DNA of 64,000 nt from Flavobacteriales bacterium (GCA_018402085.1 JAGYJM010000002.1:1798001-1862000); one strand, 5' to 3'. Numbered from the stretch's first letter, positions 15,925 through 24,967 are shown. Numbers and translations are program-made. Notes: generated by a model from the sequence alone, not told the origin.

Positions 15925-17052
15925 ATGAAGAAATTTATCCTCCCAATAGCGATAGGGCTTGTGCTCTCCGCCTGCTCAAAAGATGAAGAAGAGACGACGG
16001 TATCTGAAGAGTCACCGGCTCTGACTGACTGCACAGAAGGAACGTACTGTTTTCAAAGAGATGGTGAGAGTACGGTAGATTACAGCGGACAAACAGCTCG
16101 GCTGAATCAGCTTGAAGAGATGACCAACTACATGAAAACGGGCAATACCCCGGGGGTTCAGCTTGAGGCAGCAAAGCTTCTTGAGATGTTCTCAAACAAT
16201 GACGGGGCCGGCAGCAGTCATTTTAGCGCCTCGGCAAATGTGCCGGGCAAGCAACTGAAAGACAAGTGTTTCTTGCCAAAACATGCTTTCTACGAGACTT
16301 GGATCAATATCATTGCAACTATTTCGGGCGATGAAACGCCCGGATCTAATGGCCAGGCCGGTGTCGTTGTCAGTATAAACGACCCTTCGAAGGCCTACCT
16401 CTTCGATGAGAATGGATTTGAACCTACCCAGCTTATCGAGAAAGGACTGATGGGCGATGTGTTTTACTACCAGGCCATGTCCACCTACATCGATGGTACC
16501 GAAGCCGGTATTTACAACAACACCGATATCGTAGACGGAAAGAACTACACCGAAGCCGAGCACAAATTCGATGAAGCTTTTGGTTACTTCGGTATTCCGG
16601 TTGATTTCCCTGCAAATTCTGAAGGCGTGCGTTTCCACGGGAAGTACTGTAACGGACGTAACAACGCGCTCGGCACCAATGCCATTATGGATGATTTCAT
16701 CGCTGCACGCGCAGCGATCACCAACGGCACAGAAGTGCTTGAGCACACCGATGACGTCCGCACCAAGTGGCATTTGACTGTAGCGGGCACTGCAGTGCAC
16801 TACCTCATCTCAGCCAAAAACAACATGGATGACCCTGCCATCAAGTGCCACGCACTGAGCGAGGCCTATGCCTTCATTAGCAACTTGCTACACAACCGCA
16901 GCGATCTGGCGCTCACGCCTGCGCAGGTGCAAGAAGCACTTGACCTCCTGGGCAACAACTATTACGAGACTACGGAAGAGCAGATCGACGATTGTACGGC
17001 CTTCCTCGTAGACAATACGCTGATTGAACTTACAGACCTCCCAAATCTCTAA
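15925..17052 (+). CDS. DUF4856-type lipoprotein
   Basis: 375 residues starting MKKFILPIAIG; a further 22 codons upstream are open but precede the signal peptide. The lipobox LVLSAC gives lipid-modified Cys17, followed by an acidic linker (KDEEE). The mature part begins YCFQRDGESTVDYSGQTARLNQLEEMTNYM, which I associate with the DUF4856 family of Bacteroidota lipoproteins usually encoded just before imelysin-like proteins. The rest is largely helical, with a conserved-looking FHGKYCNGRNNALG region near 235. It is the first of four tightly spaced genes (3 bp to the imelysin gene). A periplasmic or surface role in metal acquisition is inferred from its neighbours. Confidence 0.75.
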   Translation: MKKFILPIAIGLVLSACSKDEEETTVSEESPALTDCTEGTYCFQRDGESTVDYSGQTARLNQLEEMTNYMKTGNTPGVQLEAAKLLEMFSNNDGAGSSHFSASANVPGKQLKDKCFLPKHAFYETWINIIATISGDETPGSNGQAGVVVSINDPSKAYLFDENGFEPTQLIEKGLMGDVFYYQAMSTYIDGTEAGIYNNTDIVDGKNYTEAEHKFDEAFGYFGIPVDFPANSEGVRFHGKYCNGRNNALGTNAIMDDFIAARAAITNGTEVLEHTDDVRTKWHLTVAGTAVHYLISAKNNMDDPAIKCHALSEAYAFISNLLHNRSDLALTPAQVQEALDLLGNNYYETTEEQIDDCTAFLVDNTLIELTDLPNL

Positions 17053-17055
17053 GCC

Positions 17056-18135
17056 ATGAAGCAGTTTTTGTGGATCAGCGCACTTTGCGTACTCGTGTTC
17101 TCCGGCTGTGACTCCGAAGAAGAAGAAATGCAGGAAAACACCCTCTACAGCGAACAGATTGCTGCACTCGAGTCAGGTGTGATCACGCCCGGCCTTGTCG
17201 AGATGAGTACGAAAATCACCACGATGGTTCAGTCGATCAGCGATTTTACCAACGATGTACAGCCTGCCACGCTTGCCGCAGCGCGCCAGTCGCTCTTCGA
17301 TGCACGTATCGCTTATCAATCCTTGTCAATGATGCGCTTTGGTCCTGCTGAAACCCTTGACCTGCAAGCACGTGCAAACACCTTTCCGGCTGATACAACT
17401 GCCATCGAGAACCTGATTCAAAGCGGAGCAACCATAGGCATACAGAACGATGAAGTCGGTTTCGCAGCCATCGGCTGGCTCTTATACGGCTATGGAAACG
17501 AGGCTGACGTGCTCAATGCCTACACCACTGACACTTACATCGCTGAGCGCAAAAGCTTTTTAAATGCCACCGCTGAAAACCTGGCCAATTTGTTCAATGA
17601 GCACAAGGCAGCCTGGGACAATGGCTACCGCAGCTCTTTCCGGAATGCTGCGGGTGCCTCCGCAGGATCCGCTATGAGTCTCTATGTGAACGGACTTGTA
17701 AAAGACTATGAAACGCTCAAACGAGAGAAGCTTGCCCTGCCACTCGGACTGCTGACGCTGGGTATTCCGTTGCCCGAGAAGACCGAGGCCTACCACGCCG
17801 GCTATTCGCTCTCGCTTGCAAAGGCGCACCTCGAAGCAACAAGAAAAGCATTCACCGGTGGTGATGGCTCCGGACTGGATGACCTGCTGGATGAACTCGA
17901 CGCCTATCATTCACCCAGCAACCAGACCTTGTCTAACGCGATCCTTAACCTGTTCGACGCGGGAGAGGCCGCTTTGAATCTGCTGTCAGACCCGCTCACA
18001 GCGGAAATTGAAAACAATCCAGACCTGGTAGAAGCAGCTTACGATGAGCTGCAGGCAGCCGTGGTCTTGTTGAAAGCTGACATGCCTTCGGCACTAGGCA
18101 TCAGCATCACCTTTACCGATAACGACGGTGACTGA
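17056..18135 (+). CDS. Imelysin-like lipoprotein (peptidase M75-related, IrpA-like)
   Basis: 359 residues. The lipobox VFSGC places lipidated Cys18, then a run of acidic residues. The mature protein is helical, with imelysin landmarks: ISDFTNDVQPATLAAARQSLFDARIAYQSL near 61-90, FGPAE at 95-99, and the segment GFAAIGWLLYG at 135-145. Canonical imelysins carry GxHxxE in that last segment; here both His and Glu are replaced (GFAAIG), so metal binding or peptidase activity of the classical kind is unlikely. It sits between a DUF4856 lipoprotein and an HTTM protein and overlaps the latter by 8 bp. The family is generally iron-regulated; a substrate-binding role for the downstream TonB receptor is inferred. 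Confidence 0.85.
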   Translation: MKQFLWISALCVLVFSGCDSEEEEMQENTLYSEQIAALESGVITPGLVEMSTKITTMVQSISDFTNDVQPATLAAARQSLFDARIAYQSLSMMRFGPAETLDLQARANTFPADTTAIENLIQSGATIGIQNDEVGFAAIGWLLYGYGNEADVLNAYTTDTYIAERKSFLNATAENLANLFNEHKAAWDNGYRSSFRNAAGASAGSAMSLYVNGLVKDYETLKREKLALPLGLLTLGIPLPEKTEAYHAGYSLSLAKAHLEATRKAFTGGDGSGLDDLLDELDAYHSPSNQTLSNAILNLFDAGEAALNLLSDPLTAEIENNPDLVEAAYDELQAAVVLLKADMPSALGISITFTDNDGD

Positions 18136-19492
18136 TGCCCGGTTGACATACCGCGACAGGATCTTCCAACCCGTCTCTATCTGGCCACTCGTTACCTTGC
18201 GAGTGGCCTTTGGGCTTCTTATGGCTTTTGCCGGAATACGCTTCTGGGCCAACGGCTGGATTCACGATTTATATATCGCTCCGGAGTTCCATTTTTCATG
18301 GTTCGGACTCGATTTTATCCGGCCCCTGCCCGGTATCGGCATGTACGTGGTGTTCGGAACCATGATCGCTGCGGCAATTGCCATAACCTTCGGATGGCGC
18401 TACCGCCTCGCTGCGGTCACGTTTTTCGTTTTGTTCACCTACGTCGAACTGATCGATAAGGCGACCTACCTCAACCACTATTACTTCGTCAGCGTGATGG
18501 CCTTCTTGTTGTGCTTTGTGCCGGCCAACGGTCGCTTTTCGCTCGACGCGCTGTCCGGACGCATTCGCTGTCACACCGTACCCCGCTTCATGATCGGTGC
18601 GTTTTTGCTGCAAATCGGTATGGTCTATTTCTTCGCAGGCGTAGCCAAGCTGAACCCTGACTGGCTCTTCGACGCGCAGCCGATGCGGATATGGCTTCCG
18701 GCAAGAGCTGATTTCCCGTTGATTGGCAGGCTTTTTCACTACGACTTCACAGCCTACTTCTTCAGTTGGTTCGGCGCGATTTACGACCTGACCATCCCTT
18801 TTTTCCTTTTGTGGGGCCTCACCCGCCGGTATGCCTACCTCGCAGTGATCGCCTTTCACGTGATGACATGGGCGCTTTTTCAGATCGGTGTTTTTCCGTG
18901 GGTTATGATTTTCCTGACGCTTGTGTTTTTTCCAGCAAGCACCCATGAGGCCTTCTGGAGCCGCTTCAGTAGTACCGAACGTGTTCGCATCCCGCGTTTT
19001 AACGCGGAAAAAAACCGCACGAATACTATCAGCTACCTTGCTTTAAGTCTCTTCTGCCTCCATTTTGTAGTTCAGATCGCACTCCCGCTCCGCTCGCATC
19101 TGCTGACGGAGGATCTGTTCTGGACCGAGACCGGCTACCGCTTTTCGTGGCGCGTGATGCTCATAGAAAAGGCCGGTGCGATCACCTTTCGCGTGACCGA
19201 TGCAGAAAGCGGCCGCAGCTCTATTGTCAACAACAGCGAGTGGCTCACGCAACTTCAGGAGACGCAGATGTCCACGCAGCCCGACATGATCCTGCAATTC
19301 GCAAGCCACCTTGCCGGGCAATACCGCGAGCGTGGCATCGTGCATCCGCAGGTTTTTGCCGAGTCTTATGCGACCCTCAATGGCAGTGGCAGCCAACGGT
19401 TTATCCGTCAGGATATTGACCTACTCACGATCAGCACAGCTACCCCTCGCGAACACTGGCTTGAGAAACGATTAAGTACCGCAAGTAGATGA
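18128..19492 (+). CDS. HTTM-domain membrane protein (vitamin K-dependent gamma-carboxylase homologue)
   Basis: 454 residues from a GTG start inside the imelysin gene's last codons (8-bp overlap). About six to eight membrane helices fill residues 20-290. HTTM signatures are present: the YLNHYYF segment near 114-120 and GVAKLNPDWL at 171-180, whose Lys174 aligns with the catalytic-type Lys of the animal gamma-carboxylase as I recall it. The C-terminal ~150 residues form a soluble domain with SWRVMLIEKAGAITFRV. In Bacteroidota this family recurs between imelysin-like and TonB-receptor genes, as here (4-bp overlap with the receptor). Whether it carboxylates a protein or ferries a substrate is unknown. 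An ATCC+hairpin element lies at 18989-19007. Confidence 0.85.
   Translation: MTDARLTYRDRIFQPVSIWPLVTLRVAFGLLMAFAGIRFWANGWIHDLYIAPEFHFSWFGLDFIRPLPGIGMYVVFGTMIAAAIAITFGWRYRLAAVTFFVLFTYVELIDKATYLNHYYFVSVMAFLLCFVPANGRFSLDALSGRIRCHTVPRFMIGAFLLQIGMVYFFAGVAKLNPDWLFDAQPMRIWLPARADFPLIGRLFHYDFTAYFFSWFGAIYDLTIPFFLLWGLTRRYAYLAVIAFHVMTWALFQIGVFPWVMIFLTLVFFPASTHEAFWSRFSSTERVRIPRFNAEKNRTNTISYLALSLFCLHFVVQIALPLRSHLLTEDLFWTETGYRFSWRVMLIEKAGAITFRVTDAESGRSSIVNNSEWLTQLQETQMSTQPDMILQFASHLAGQYRERGIVHPQVFAESYATLNGSGSQRFIRQDIDLLTISTATPREHWLEKRLSTASR
18989..19007 (+). repeat. ATCC + hairpin element inside the HTTM gene (variant)
   Basis: ATCC then CCGCGTT-TT-AACGCGG followed by seven A, the same plan as the intergenic copies at 4975 and 52581. 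Translated on the plus strand it gives IPRFNAEK. Confidence 0.4.
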
Positions 19493-21936
19493 ACATTCGT
19501 GTTTTGCTATTGAGTTTCCTGTTTCTTTTCGCCGTAAAAACGGCGGATGCGACCACGCCTGCCACCGACTGTGATGAAGTGATCGAACTCGAGGTGCGGG
19601 ATGCGCTCAGCAATACCCCGCTCGAAATGGCCACAGTAATAGCAAATGGCAAAGGACAATTGACCAATTCGGAGGGCCGCATCAGAATAGAATTGCAGGC
19701 GTGTGAAGTGCAGCTTGAAGTGAGCTTTGTCGGTTATCAACTGCTGGATACACTCCTCGTAATATCCGCAAATACCCCCCTTTTAACGGTCGATCTGCAA
19801 CCTATTTTACTCAATGAGGCCACAGTACGGGGTGATAAAGCGCCTTTCAGCCTGGCACCTACCACCTCCTTGCGCAACTTCACGGTATTCTCAGCGAAAA
19901 AAGCAGACATCATTCGTCCGGAACGCCTGAACATCAACGCCTCCACCAACAATGCCCGGCAACTGTTCTCGCGGGTGGCCGGACTAACGATCTGGGAAAA
20001 CGGTGACGGCGGGAGTCAGTTGAACATCGGTACGCGGGGCTTGAACCCCAGTCGGACGTCTAATTTCAACACACGTCAGAACGGTTATGACATCTCTGCT
20101 GATCCACTGGGTTACCCCGAGACGTACTACACCCCTCCCCTGCAGGCCATCAGCCGTATCGAGCTGATCCGCGGTGCAGCCAGCCTGCAATTCGGTCCGC
20201 AATTTGGCGGAATGCTGAATTTCGAGTTGCTGGCCTCACCGCAGCGCTCATTCGGGTTCATCACCGAGCAATCAGCCGGGTCATTCGGTATGCTGACCTC
20301 CTTTAATGCGGTAGGCGGTACAAGTGGACGTACATCCTACTTTGCTTATTGGCAGCACCGCAGAGGCGATGGCTGGCGTGATCGGAGTGCGTTTGAGAGC
20401 AACAATGCACATGTGCGCATCCGTCAGGAGCTGAACGAGTTTTCATCTGTCACCTTTGAATACAGCCGCTACCGCCACCTTGCCGAAACACCGGGCGGAT
20501 TGACCGACCGGCAGTTTCAGCTTGACCCTGAGACGGTATTGCGCGAGCGCAATTGGTTTGGCGTAAACTGGGACCTTCTCTCGCTCAAATGGGAACACCG
20601 GTTTTCAGGTCGCACCCGCCTGATGGTGCAACCCTTTGCACTTGTTGCCCGGCGCGATGCACTGGGGCACCTTGGCAGAATCAGTCGGGTCGATCCCGGA
20701 GGTGCACGTGAGCTGATCCGCGGGGAGTTCAGCAATTGGGGTGTAGAGGCACGAATGGTGCACAACTGGCAGTTCAGGTCACTTCCTGCAAGTCTGGTAG
20801 GCGGTGTGCGCTACTTCGACGGAAATACCCGCAACCGGCAAAATGCTGCTGTCGATGGCGCTGCTGCCGACTTCAGCTTTGCCGATGCCGGACTCAACAC
20901 TGGTTCTGATTATCGCTTTGACAACAGTAACGTCTCTCTGTTCGTTGAACAGGTGCTTCGTGTGACTCCAAAGTTTACAGTCACTCCCGGACTTCGATAC
21001 GAGCATATCCGAACGGCTTCAGCGGGGAGTTATACGCAGATCGTTACGGATGCGGCAGGCAACGTGCTGCCAACCTATCCGCGCAGCTTTACTGAAGCCG
21101 ATGCACGCAGCCGTAATATCCTGCTCGGTGGAGTTGGTGTAGCCTACAAGTTCGCCCCGCGTGCAGAATTCTATGCGAACTATTCAACCAATTACCGTGC
21201 GATCAACTTCTCAGACATCCGCATCTCAAATCCGAATCAGGTGGTTGATGCCGCTATGCGTGATGAAAGCGGCTCAACCTTCGATGCCGGTGTTCGAGGG
21301 AGTTTTGGAAACTGGCTCTTTCTCGATGCTTCTGTCTTCAGGCTGAATTACAACGATAAGATCGGCACGCGCCTCGATACGGCTACCCTGAACCCGGTAT
21401 TGGGCACGCAATTGGTGCAACGTCGCACGAATTTATCTGACGCGGTGACCCAGGGTATTGAGTTTTCAGCCGAAATGAACCTTGTCAGGCTGTTCAGTGA
21501 CAGCAGTGACTGGCGCTTCAATGTTTTCGGCAATGTATCCTGGCTGGAGGGTGTATACCGCTCAGAAAATGACCCTGCGATTGACGGCAACCGCATAGAG
21601 TACGTCCCCGAATGGAATGTCAAAGCAGGTATTCAGGCAGGTTGGCGCGGATTCGGGCTATCATGGCAGGTCACACACATGGCCGAACAGTTCAGCGATG
21701 CTACCAATGCCCCTGCCGGTGCTGACCCCAACGCTGTTGTGGGAGCAATACCTGCCTACACCATCCAGGACATCAGCGTCAGCTACCGGCACAAGGGCTT
21801 CAGCCTTCAGGCAGGCGTTGACAACTTCCTCGATGAACGCTACTTCACAAGGCGAGCGAGCGGCTACCCGGGGCCGGGTATTTTACCGGCTGCTCCCCGC
21901 AACTTCTACCTCACACTTCGCGTACAACGGTGGTGA
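19489..21936 (+). CDS. TonB-dependent outer-membrane receptor (FecA-like)
   Basis: 815 residues with an N-terminal signal peptide (about 1-23). A carboxypeptidase-regulatory-like domain follows at about 30-110 (LEVRDALSNTPLEMATVIANGKG). The plug is at about 120-240 (TRGLNPSRTSNFNTRQNGYDI, then ISRIELIRGAASLQFGPQFGGMLNF). A 22-strand-type barrel continues to the C terminus, which ends in LTLRVQRW with a terminal aromatic residue. Plug features resemble FecA-type ferric-chelate receptors. It is the last gene of the four-gene operon and probably imports a metal complex handled by the imelysin-like and DUF4856 lipoproteins; the ligand is inferred, not shown. Confidence 0.92.
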   Translation: MNIRVLLLSFLFLFAVKTADATTPATDCDEVIELEVRDALSNTPLEMATVIANGKGQLTNSEGRIRIELQACEVQLEVSFVGYQLLDTLLVISANTPLLTVDLQPILLNEATVRGDKAPFSLAPTTSLRNFTVFSAKKADIIRPERLNINASTNNARQLFSRVAGLTIWENGDGGSQLNIGTRGLNPSRTSNFNTRQNGYDISADPLGYPETYYTPPLQAISRIELIRGAASLQFGPQFGGMLNFELLASPQRSFGFITEQSAGSFGMLTSFNAVGGTSGRTSYFAYWQHRRGDGWRDRSAFESNNAHVRIRQELNEFSSVTFEYSRYRHLAETPGGLTDRQFQLDPETVLRERNWFGVNWDLLSLKWEHRFSGRTRLMVQPFALVARRDALGHLGRISRVDPGGARELIRGEFSNWGVEARMVHNWQFRSLPASLVGGVRYFDGNTRNRQNAAVDGAAADFSFADAGLNTGSDYRFDNSNVSLFVEQVLRVTPKFTVTPGLRYEHIRTASAGSYTQIVTDAAGNVLPTYPRSFTEADARSRNILLGGVGVAYKFAPRAEFYANYSTNYRAINFSDIRISNPNQVVDAAMRDESGSTFDAGVRGSFGNWLFLDASVFRLNYNDKIGTRLDTATLNPVLGTQLVQRRTNLSDAVTQGIEFSAEMNLVRLFSDSSDWRFNVFGNVSWLEGVYRSENDPAIDGNRIEYVPEWNVKAGIQAGWRGFGLSWQVTHMAEQFSDATNAPAGADPNAVVGAIPAYTIQDISVSYRHKGFSLQAGVDNFLDERYFTRRASGYPGPGILPAAPRNFYLTLRVQRW

Positions 21937-22043
21937 ACGACGAAACGTCACAATTTTGTGATGAATATGCAATATCGTGGCACTAAATTTGTTGTGCATA
22001 TACACAGACGGTTCATTTGACACCGCCTCTTAAACTGAAAACC

Positions 22044-22547
22044 ATGAAGCAGACAATTGCCCTTCTTTCTATCCTATTTGCCGCAGTGAGCCTGCAGGCA
22101 CAGATTACAGTAGCTGATTACGAAATGAAACTCTCAGCAGACCTCGATAACCTTGATGCTATTGCCCCTGTTGAAGCGACAAGCACATGCGGAGCCGTTA
22201 CCTCAAGTATTGACGACAAAGTATTTAGCGGTGGTTGCGCCGGTACGCTTGTGCGCACCTACACCTTTACAGATGATTGTGGTAACGAAGCTACGGCTCA
22301 ACAGTTCATCTCATTGATCGACAATGCCGGTCCCGTCTTCGATGCCTTCCCTGAGAATATCACCGCGAGTGCTGATAACCTCCCTGCCGCGCCAAAACTG
22401 ACGGCCAAAGACAACAGTGGCCAAACCGTAAAGATCAATATGGAGGAGCGCACCGAAAACGACCGCGTAGTGCGCATCTGGACGGCTGAAGACCCGTGCG
22501 GCAACACCACGATTCGCCGGCAGGTCATCGGAATTGACGGCATTTGA
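22044..22547 (+). CDS. Small secreted protein with HYR-like repeat(s)
   Basis: 167 residues starting MKQTIALLSILF; nine upstream codons are open but precede the signal peptide, which ends near SLQAQ. The mature part holds one partial and one full copy of the same HYR-like Ig-fold repeat that fills the 28-35 kb giant gene: GGCAGTLVRTYTFTDDCGNEATAQQFISLID, then PVFDAFPENITASADNLPAAPKL ending VVRIWTAEDPCGNTTIRRQ. No T9SS sorting domain or membrane anchor is present. It lies 107 bp after the TonB receptor and may be a separate unit. Function unknown; a periplasmic or released adhesion-like module is the simplest guess. Confidence 0.7.
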   Translation: MKQTIALLSILFAAVSLQAQITVADYEMKLSADLDNLDAIAPVEATSTCGAVTSSIDDKVFSGGCAGTLVRTYTFTDDCGNEATAQQFISLIDNAGPVFDAFPENITASADNLPAAPKLTAKDNSGQTVKINMEERTENDRVVRIWTAEDPCGNTTIRRQVIGIDGI

Positions 22548-22639
22548 TAGCCGTTTTCCTGACGCACCAGGTACATTTCCATCAATGATAACCCCTGCCG
22601 CATTCTGGCGGCACCGTGCAATAGGCACGACCTTCGCAG

Positions 22640-22758
22640 GGACGCATTTCATGCGTCCTCAAATCGCCGTCATTCACCACGCTCGGACATTACACTGATG
22701 TGCGATGTGCGGTGGTGCGTGATCCAAAGCATCACAAAAGGACGCACGAGGTGCGTCC
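22640..22758. repeat. Pair of GGACGCA/TGCGTCC palindromes
   Basis: Two hairpins with identical 7-bp stems, GGACGCA-5-TGCGTCC, at 22640-22658 and 22740-22758, exactly 100 bp apart. They lie in the 22548-22928 gap, which otherwise shows no gene. Confidence 0.6.
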
Positions 22759-22928
22759 CTGCAGAGGTCAATGGATTGTAATTGGCCTAAATAATGCGGC
22801 TGGGGCATTCATCATATAGGTATGTTTGCCAACCAATAAAAAGTCTCCGCCAGGACAAAAAACTTCCCGAAAAAAGTAACCTTAATCGTCTGAATCAGTA
22901 CACCATAGCGATGACAAACTAATCTGCT

Positions 22929-23150
22929 ATGAAAAATCTGATCGTAAGTTATGAGAAGCTTCCTGCGGCGGTCAGGGAAGCATTGACAAGAAGATATCCG
23001 CACGGGTTTGACCACGAAACATTTGAATTTGTGAACCCCAAACGGAGAGAGATCTACCGGGCATTGCGCTTTAGCAACGGGTCCATAAATTATCTGATCA
23101 AACTTGAAAAACGAGAACAGAACTTTGACAGCTTGTTTGATTTCGAATAA
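22929..23150 (+). CDS. Small conserved-looking hypothetical protein
   Basis: 73 residues, charged and soluble, with no signal peptide or membrane segment. Sequence features are EKLPAAVREALTRRYPHGFDHETFEFVNPKRREIYRALRF and a C terminus rich in Lys/Glu/Asp. I do not recognise a family, although the LPAAVREALTRRYPHGF opening resembles short Bacteroidota proteins that begin with a PepSY-like helix. A good hairpin terminator follows 45 bp after the stop (23195-23220), which supports a real transcription unit. Confidence 0.6.
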   Translation: MKNLIVSYEKLPAAVREALTRRYPHGFDHETFEFVNPKRREIYRALRFSNGSINYLIKLEKREQNFDSLFDFE

Positions 23151-23194
23151 GCTTCACACTTGAAATGGTTTCCTCCATAACAGCAGTTTCCATA

Positions 23195-23220
23195 GCCCCG
23201 TCTTGTACGGGGCTTTTTTT
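23195..23220 (+). terminator. Rho-independent terminator
   Basis: GCCCCGT (23195-23201), 5-nt loop, ACGGGGC (23207-23213), then seven or more T. It closes the 73-residue gene. Confidence 0.9.
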
Positions 23221-23292
23221 GTACGTTACGCTTGGGTTAAATCCGTACTACTCACCTCCCATGAGGTGACGTACAGGTCTTATCTTTCGGTC

Positions 23293-24597
23293 ATGAAGTC
23301 TATCATTCTATTCGCATTTGCAGTCTTTTTTGCATTGCCTGCAATTGCCCAGCTGGCTTGCAGTCCGATGATCGGTTACACCGAAATGCGCGAAGCCTTT
23401 ATCTGGGTGCAAACCGAAAAACCAGGCAAGGTTGTTTTTGAGTGTTTTCCCAAAGACAATACCACACAAACCCAGCGTCATGAGGGCAAAACGATCGCTA
23501 ATCAGGCCAATGTAGCGCATTTCAGAGCTACTGCACTTGAACCAGGTGAGACTTACGCCTTCAGGCTGATTGTTGACGGACAAGCCATGCGTGATGACGC
23601 ATGGGTGTTTACAACCCAGCCTCTTTGGCAGTACCGGGAAGATCCTCCCGCATTCACGCTGGCTACAGGCAGTTGTGCCTTTATCAATGAAGAAAAGTAT
23701 GACCGGCCGGGCACTCCTTACGGTAGCGACTATGGCATTTTTAAGCGCATTGCTGAAGCCGATCCTGACCTCATGCTCTGGCTGGGAGATAACATCTACC
23801 TGCGAGAGCCTGACTGGGGCAGCCGCAGCGGCATCCTTCATCGCTACAGCCACATGCGCAGTCTGCCCGAAATGCAAAAACTGCTCACCGCTTGTCCGCA
23901 CTACGCCATCTGGGACGATCATGACTTTGGGCCTAATGATGCCGACCGGAGCTTCATCCACAAAGACTGGACACTCGAAGCGTTCGAACTGTTCTGGGGC
24001 AACCCATCTTATGGTTTACCTGATCTTGACGGGATCACCGGCCAGTTCACCTTTGCCGACGTGGATTTCTTCTTGATGGATAACCGCTACCACCGCAGCA
24101 ACTATGAACTAGAAACGGCTGAGAAGGAGATTTGGGGCGAAAAGCAGGTCAATTGGCTCATCGAAGCGCTGAAGTATTCTCGTGCTCCTTTCAAAATTGT
24201 AGCTACCGGCGGACAGTTTCTCAGTGATGCAGCCTTGTACGAGAATCACGCACAGTACGCAGAAGAACGCCGGCGCGTGCTTGATCGCATAGCGGCCGAA
24301 GGCATCACGGGAGTGATTTTTCTCTCAGGTGACCGCCACCATACCGAGCTGTCGATGCTTGAACTCGAAGGAGGCAATCTCATTTATGACCTGACGGTCT
24401 CTCCCCTCACCTCTCGTGCTTATGATCATCGCGATGAACCGAACAGCCACCGCGTCAAGGGCACCATTGTGGGAGAGCACAACTATGCCCTATTGACATT
24501 TGATGGTCCGAGAAAAGAGCGCGTGCTGACCATCCGGGTTTACGACAAGTCTGGCAAAGAGCTGTGGAGCCACGATATCGATGCACCGAGGCGGTGA
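23293..24597 (+). CDS. phoD: PhoD-like alkaline phosphatase family protein
   Basis: 434 residues from MKSIILFAFAV; the frame is open 30 codons further up but crosses the preceding terminator region. The signal peptide is about 1-20 (cleavage near AIAQ). An N-terminal fibronectin-like domain is followed by the PhoD metallophosphoesterase core, with metal-ligand segments WLGDNIYLRE, IWDDHDFGPND, LMDNRYHRSN, VATGGQFLSD and FLSGDRHHTEL. The family hydrolyses phosphomonoesters or diesters in the periplasm or outside, using Fe/Ca. It is a stand-alone gene with no Pho-box or transporter genes visible. The G-rich heptamer array begins 28 bp after the stop. Confidence 0.9.
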   Translation: MKSIILFAFAVFFALPAIAQLACSPMIGYTEMREAFIWVQTEKPGKVVFECFPKDNTTQTQRHEGKTIANQANVAHFRATALEPGETYAFRLIVDGQAMRDDAWVFTTQPLWQYREDPPAFTLATGSCAFINEEKYDRPGTPYGSDYGIFKRIAEADPDLMLWLGDNIYLREPDWGSRSGILHRYSHMRSLPEMQKLLTACPHYAIWDDHDFGPNDADRSFIHKDWTLEAFELFWGNPSYGLPDLDGITGQFTFADVDFFLMDNRYHRSNYELETAEKEIWGEKQVNWLIEALKYSRAPFKIVATGGQFLSDAALYENHAQYAEERRRVLDRIAAEGITGVIFLSGDRHHTELSMLELEGGNLIYDLTVSPLTSRAYDHRDEPNSHRVKGTIVGEHNYALLTFDGPRKERVLTIRVYDKSGKELWSHDIDAPRR

Positions 24598-24624
24598 TAC
24601 AGGAGCAAGAGGCGGTGTAAAACA

Positions 24625-24710
24625 GATCGGGGGTCGGGGATCGGGGGTCATGGATCGGGGATCGGGGGTCGTGGATCGGGGATCGGGGATCGCGGATCAT
24701 GGATCTCAGA
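24625..24710 (+). repeat. GGGGATC-type heptamer array (third copy)
   Basis: About 12 units in the same strand orientation as the 2.8-4.9 kb array but more degenerate: GGGGATC, GGGGGTC, ATGGATC, GTGGATC, GCGGATC. It lies directly after the PhoD-like gene. Confidence 0.9.
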
Positions 24711-24867
24711 TCGGTATCAGATTGTCTCAAGACGTTGTTAGATGGCCTCCAGATGATGTCACGTCAACTTAGAGCAATGTCGCGCGGGCAAATGGTCGTG
24801 TTATATTGACATATTACGATGTTACGTGGATCCGGGACCGATGTCACAGTTTATCAAGGCGATGTCA

Positions 24868-24967
24868 GATGGATCGGGGATCGGGGATCGGGGGTCATGG
24901 ATCGGGGATCGGGGGTCATGGATCGGGGATCGGGGGTCATGGATCGGGGACCGGGGATCGGGGGTCG
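24868..24967 (+). repeat. GGGGATC-type array with 21-bp higher-order unit (fourth copy)
   Basis: About 14 heptamers. From about 24885 they are ordered as a three-heptamer (21-bp) higher-order unit, ATGGATC + GGGGATC + GGGGGTC, repeated about three times. Between this and the preceding array (24711-24867) the words ATGTCAC, ATGTCGC, ATGTTAC, ATGTCAC and ATGTCAG recur; nothing else is recognised there. Confidence 0.88.
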
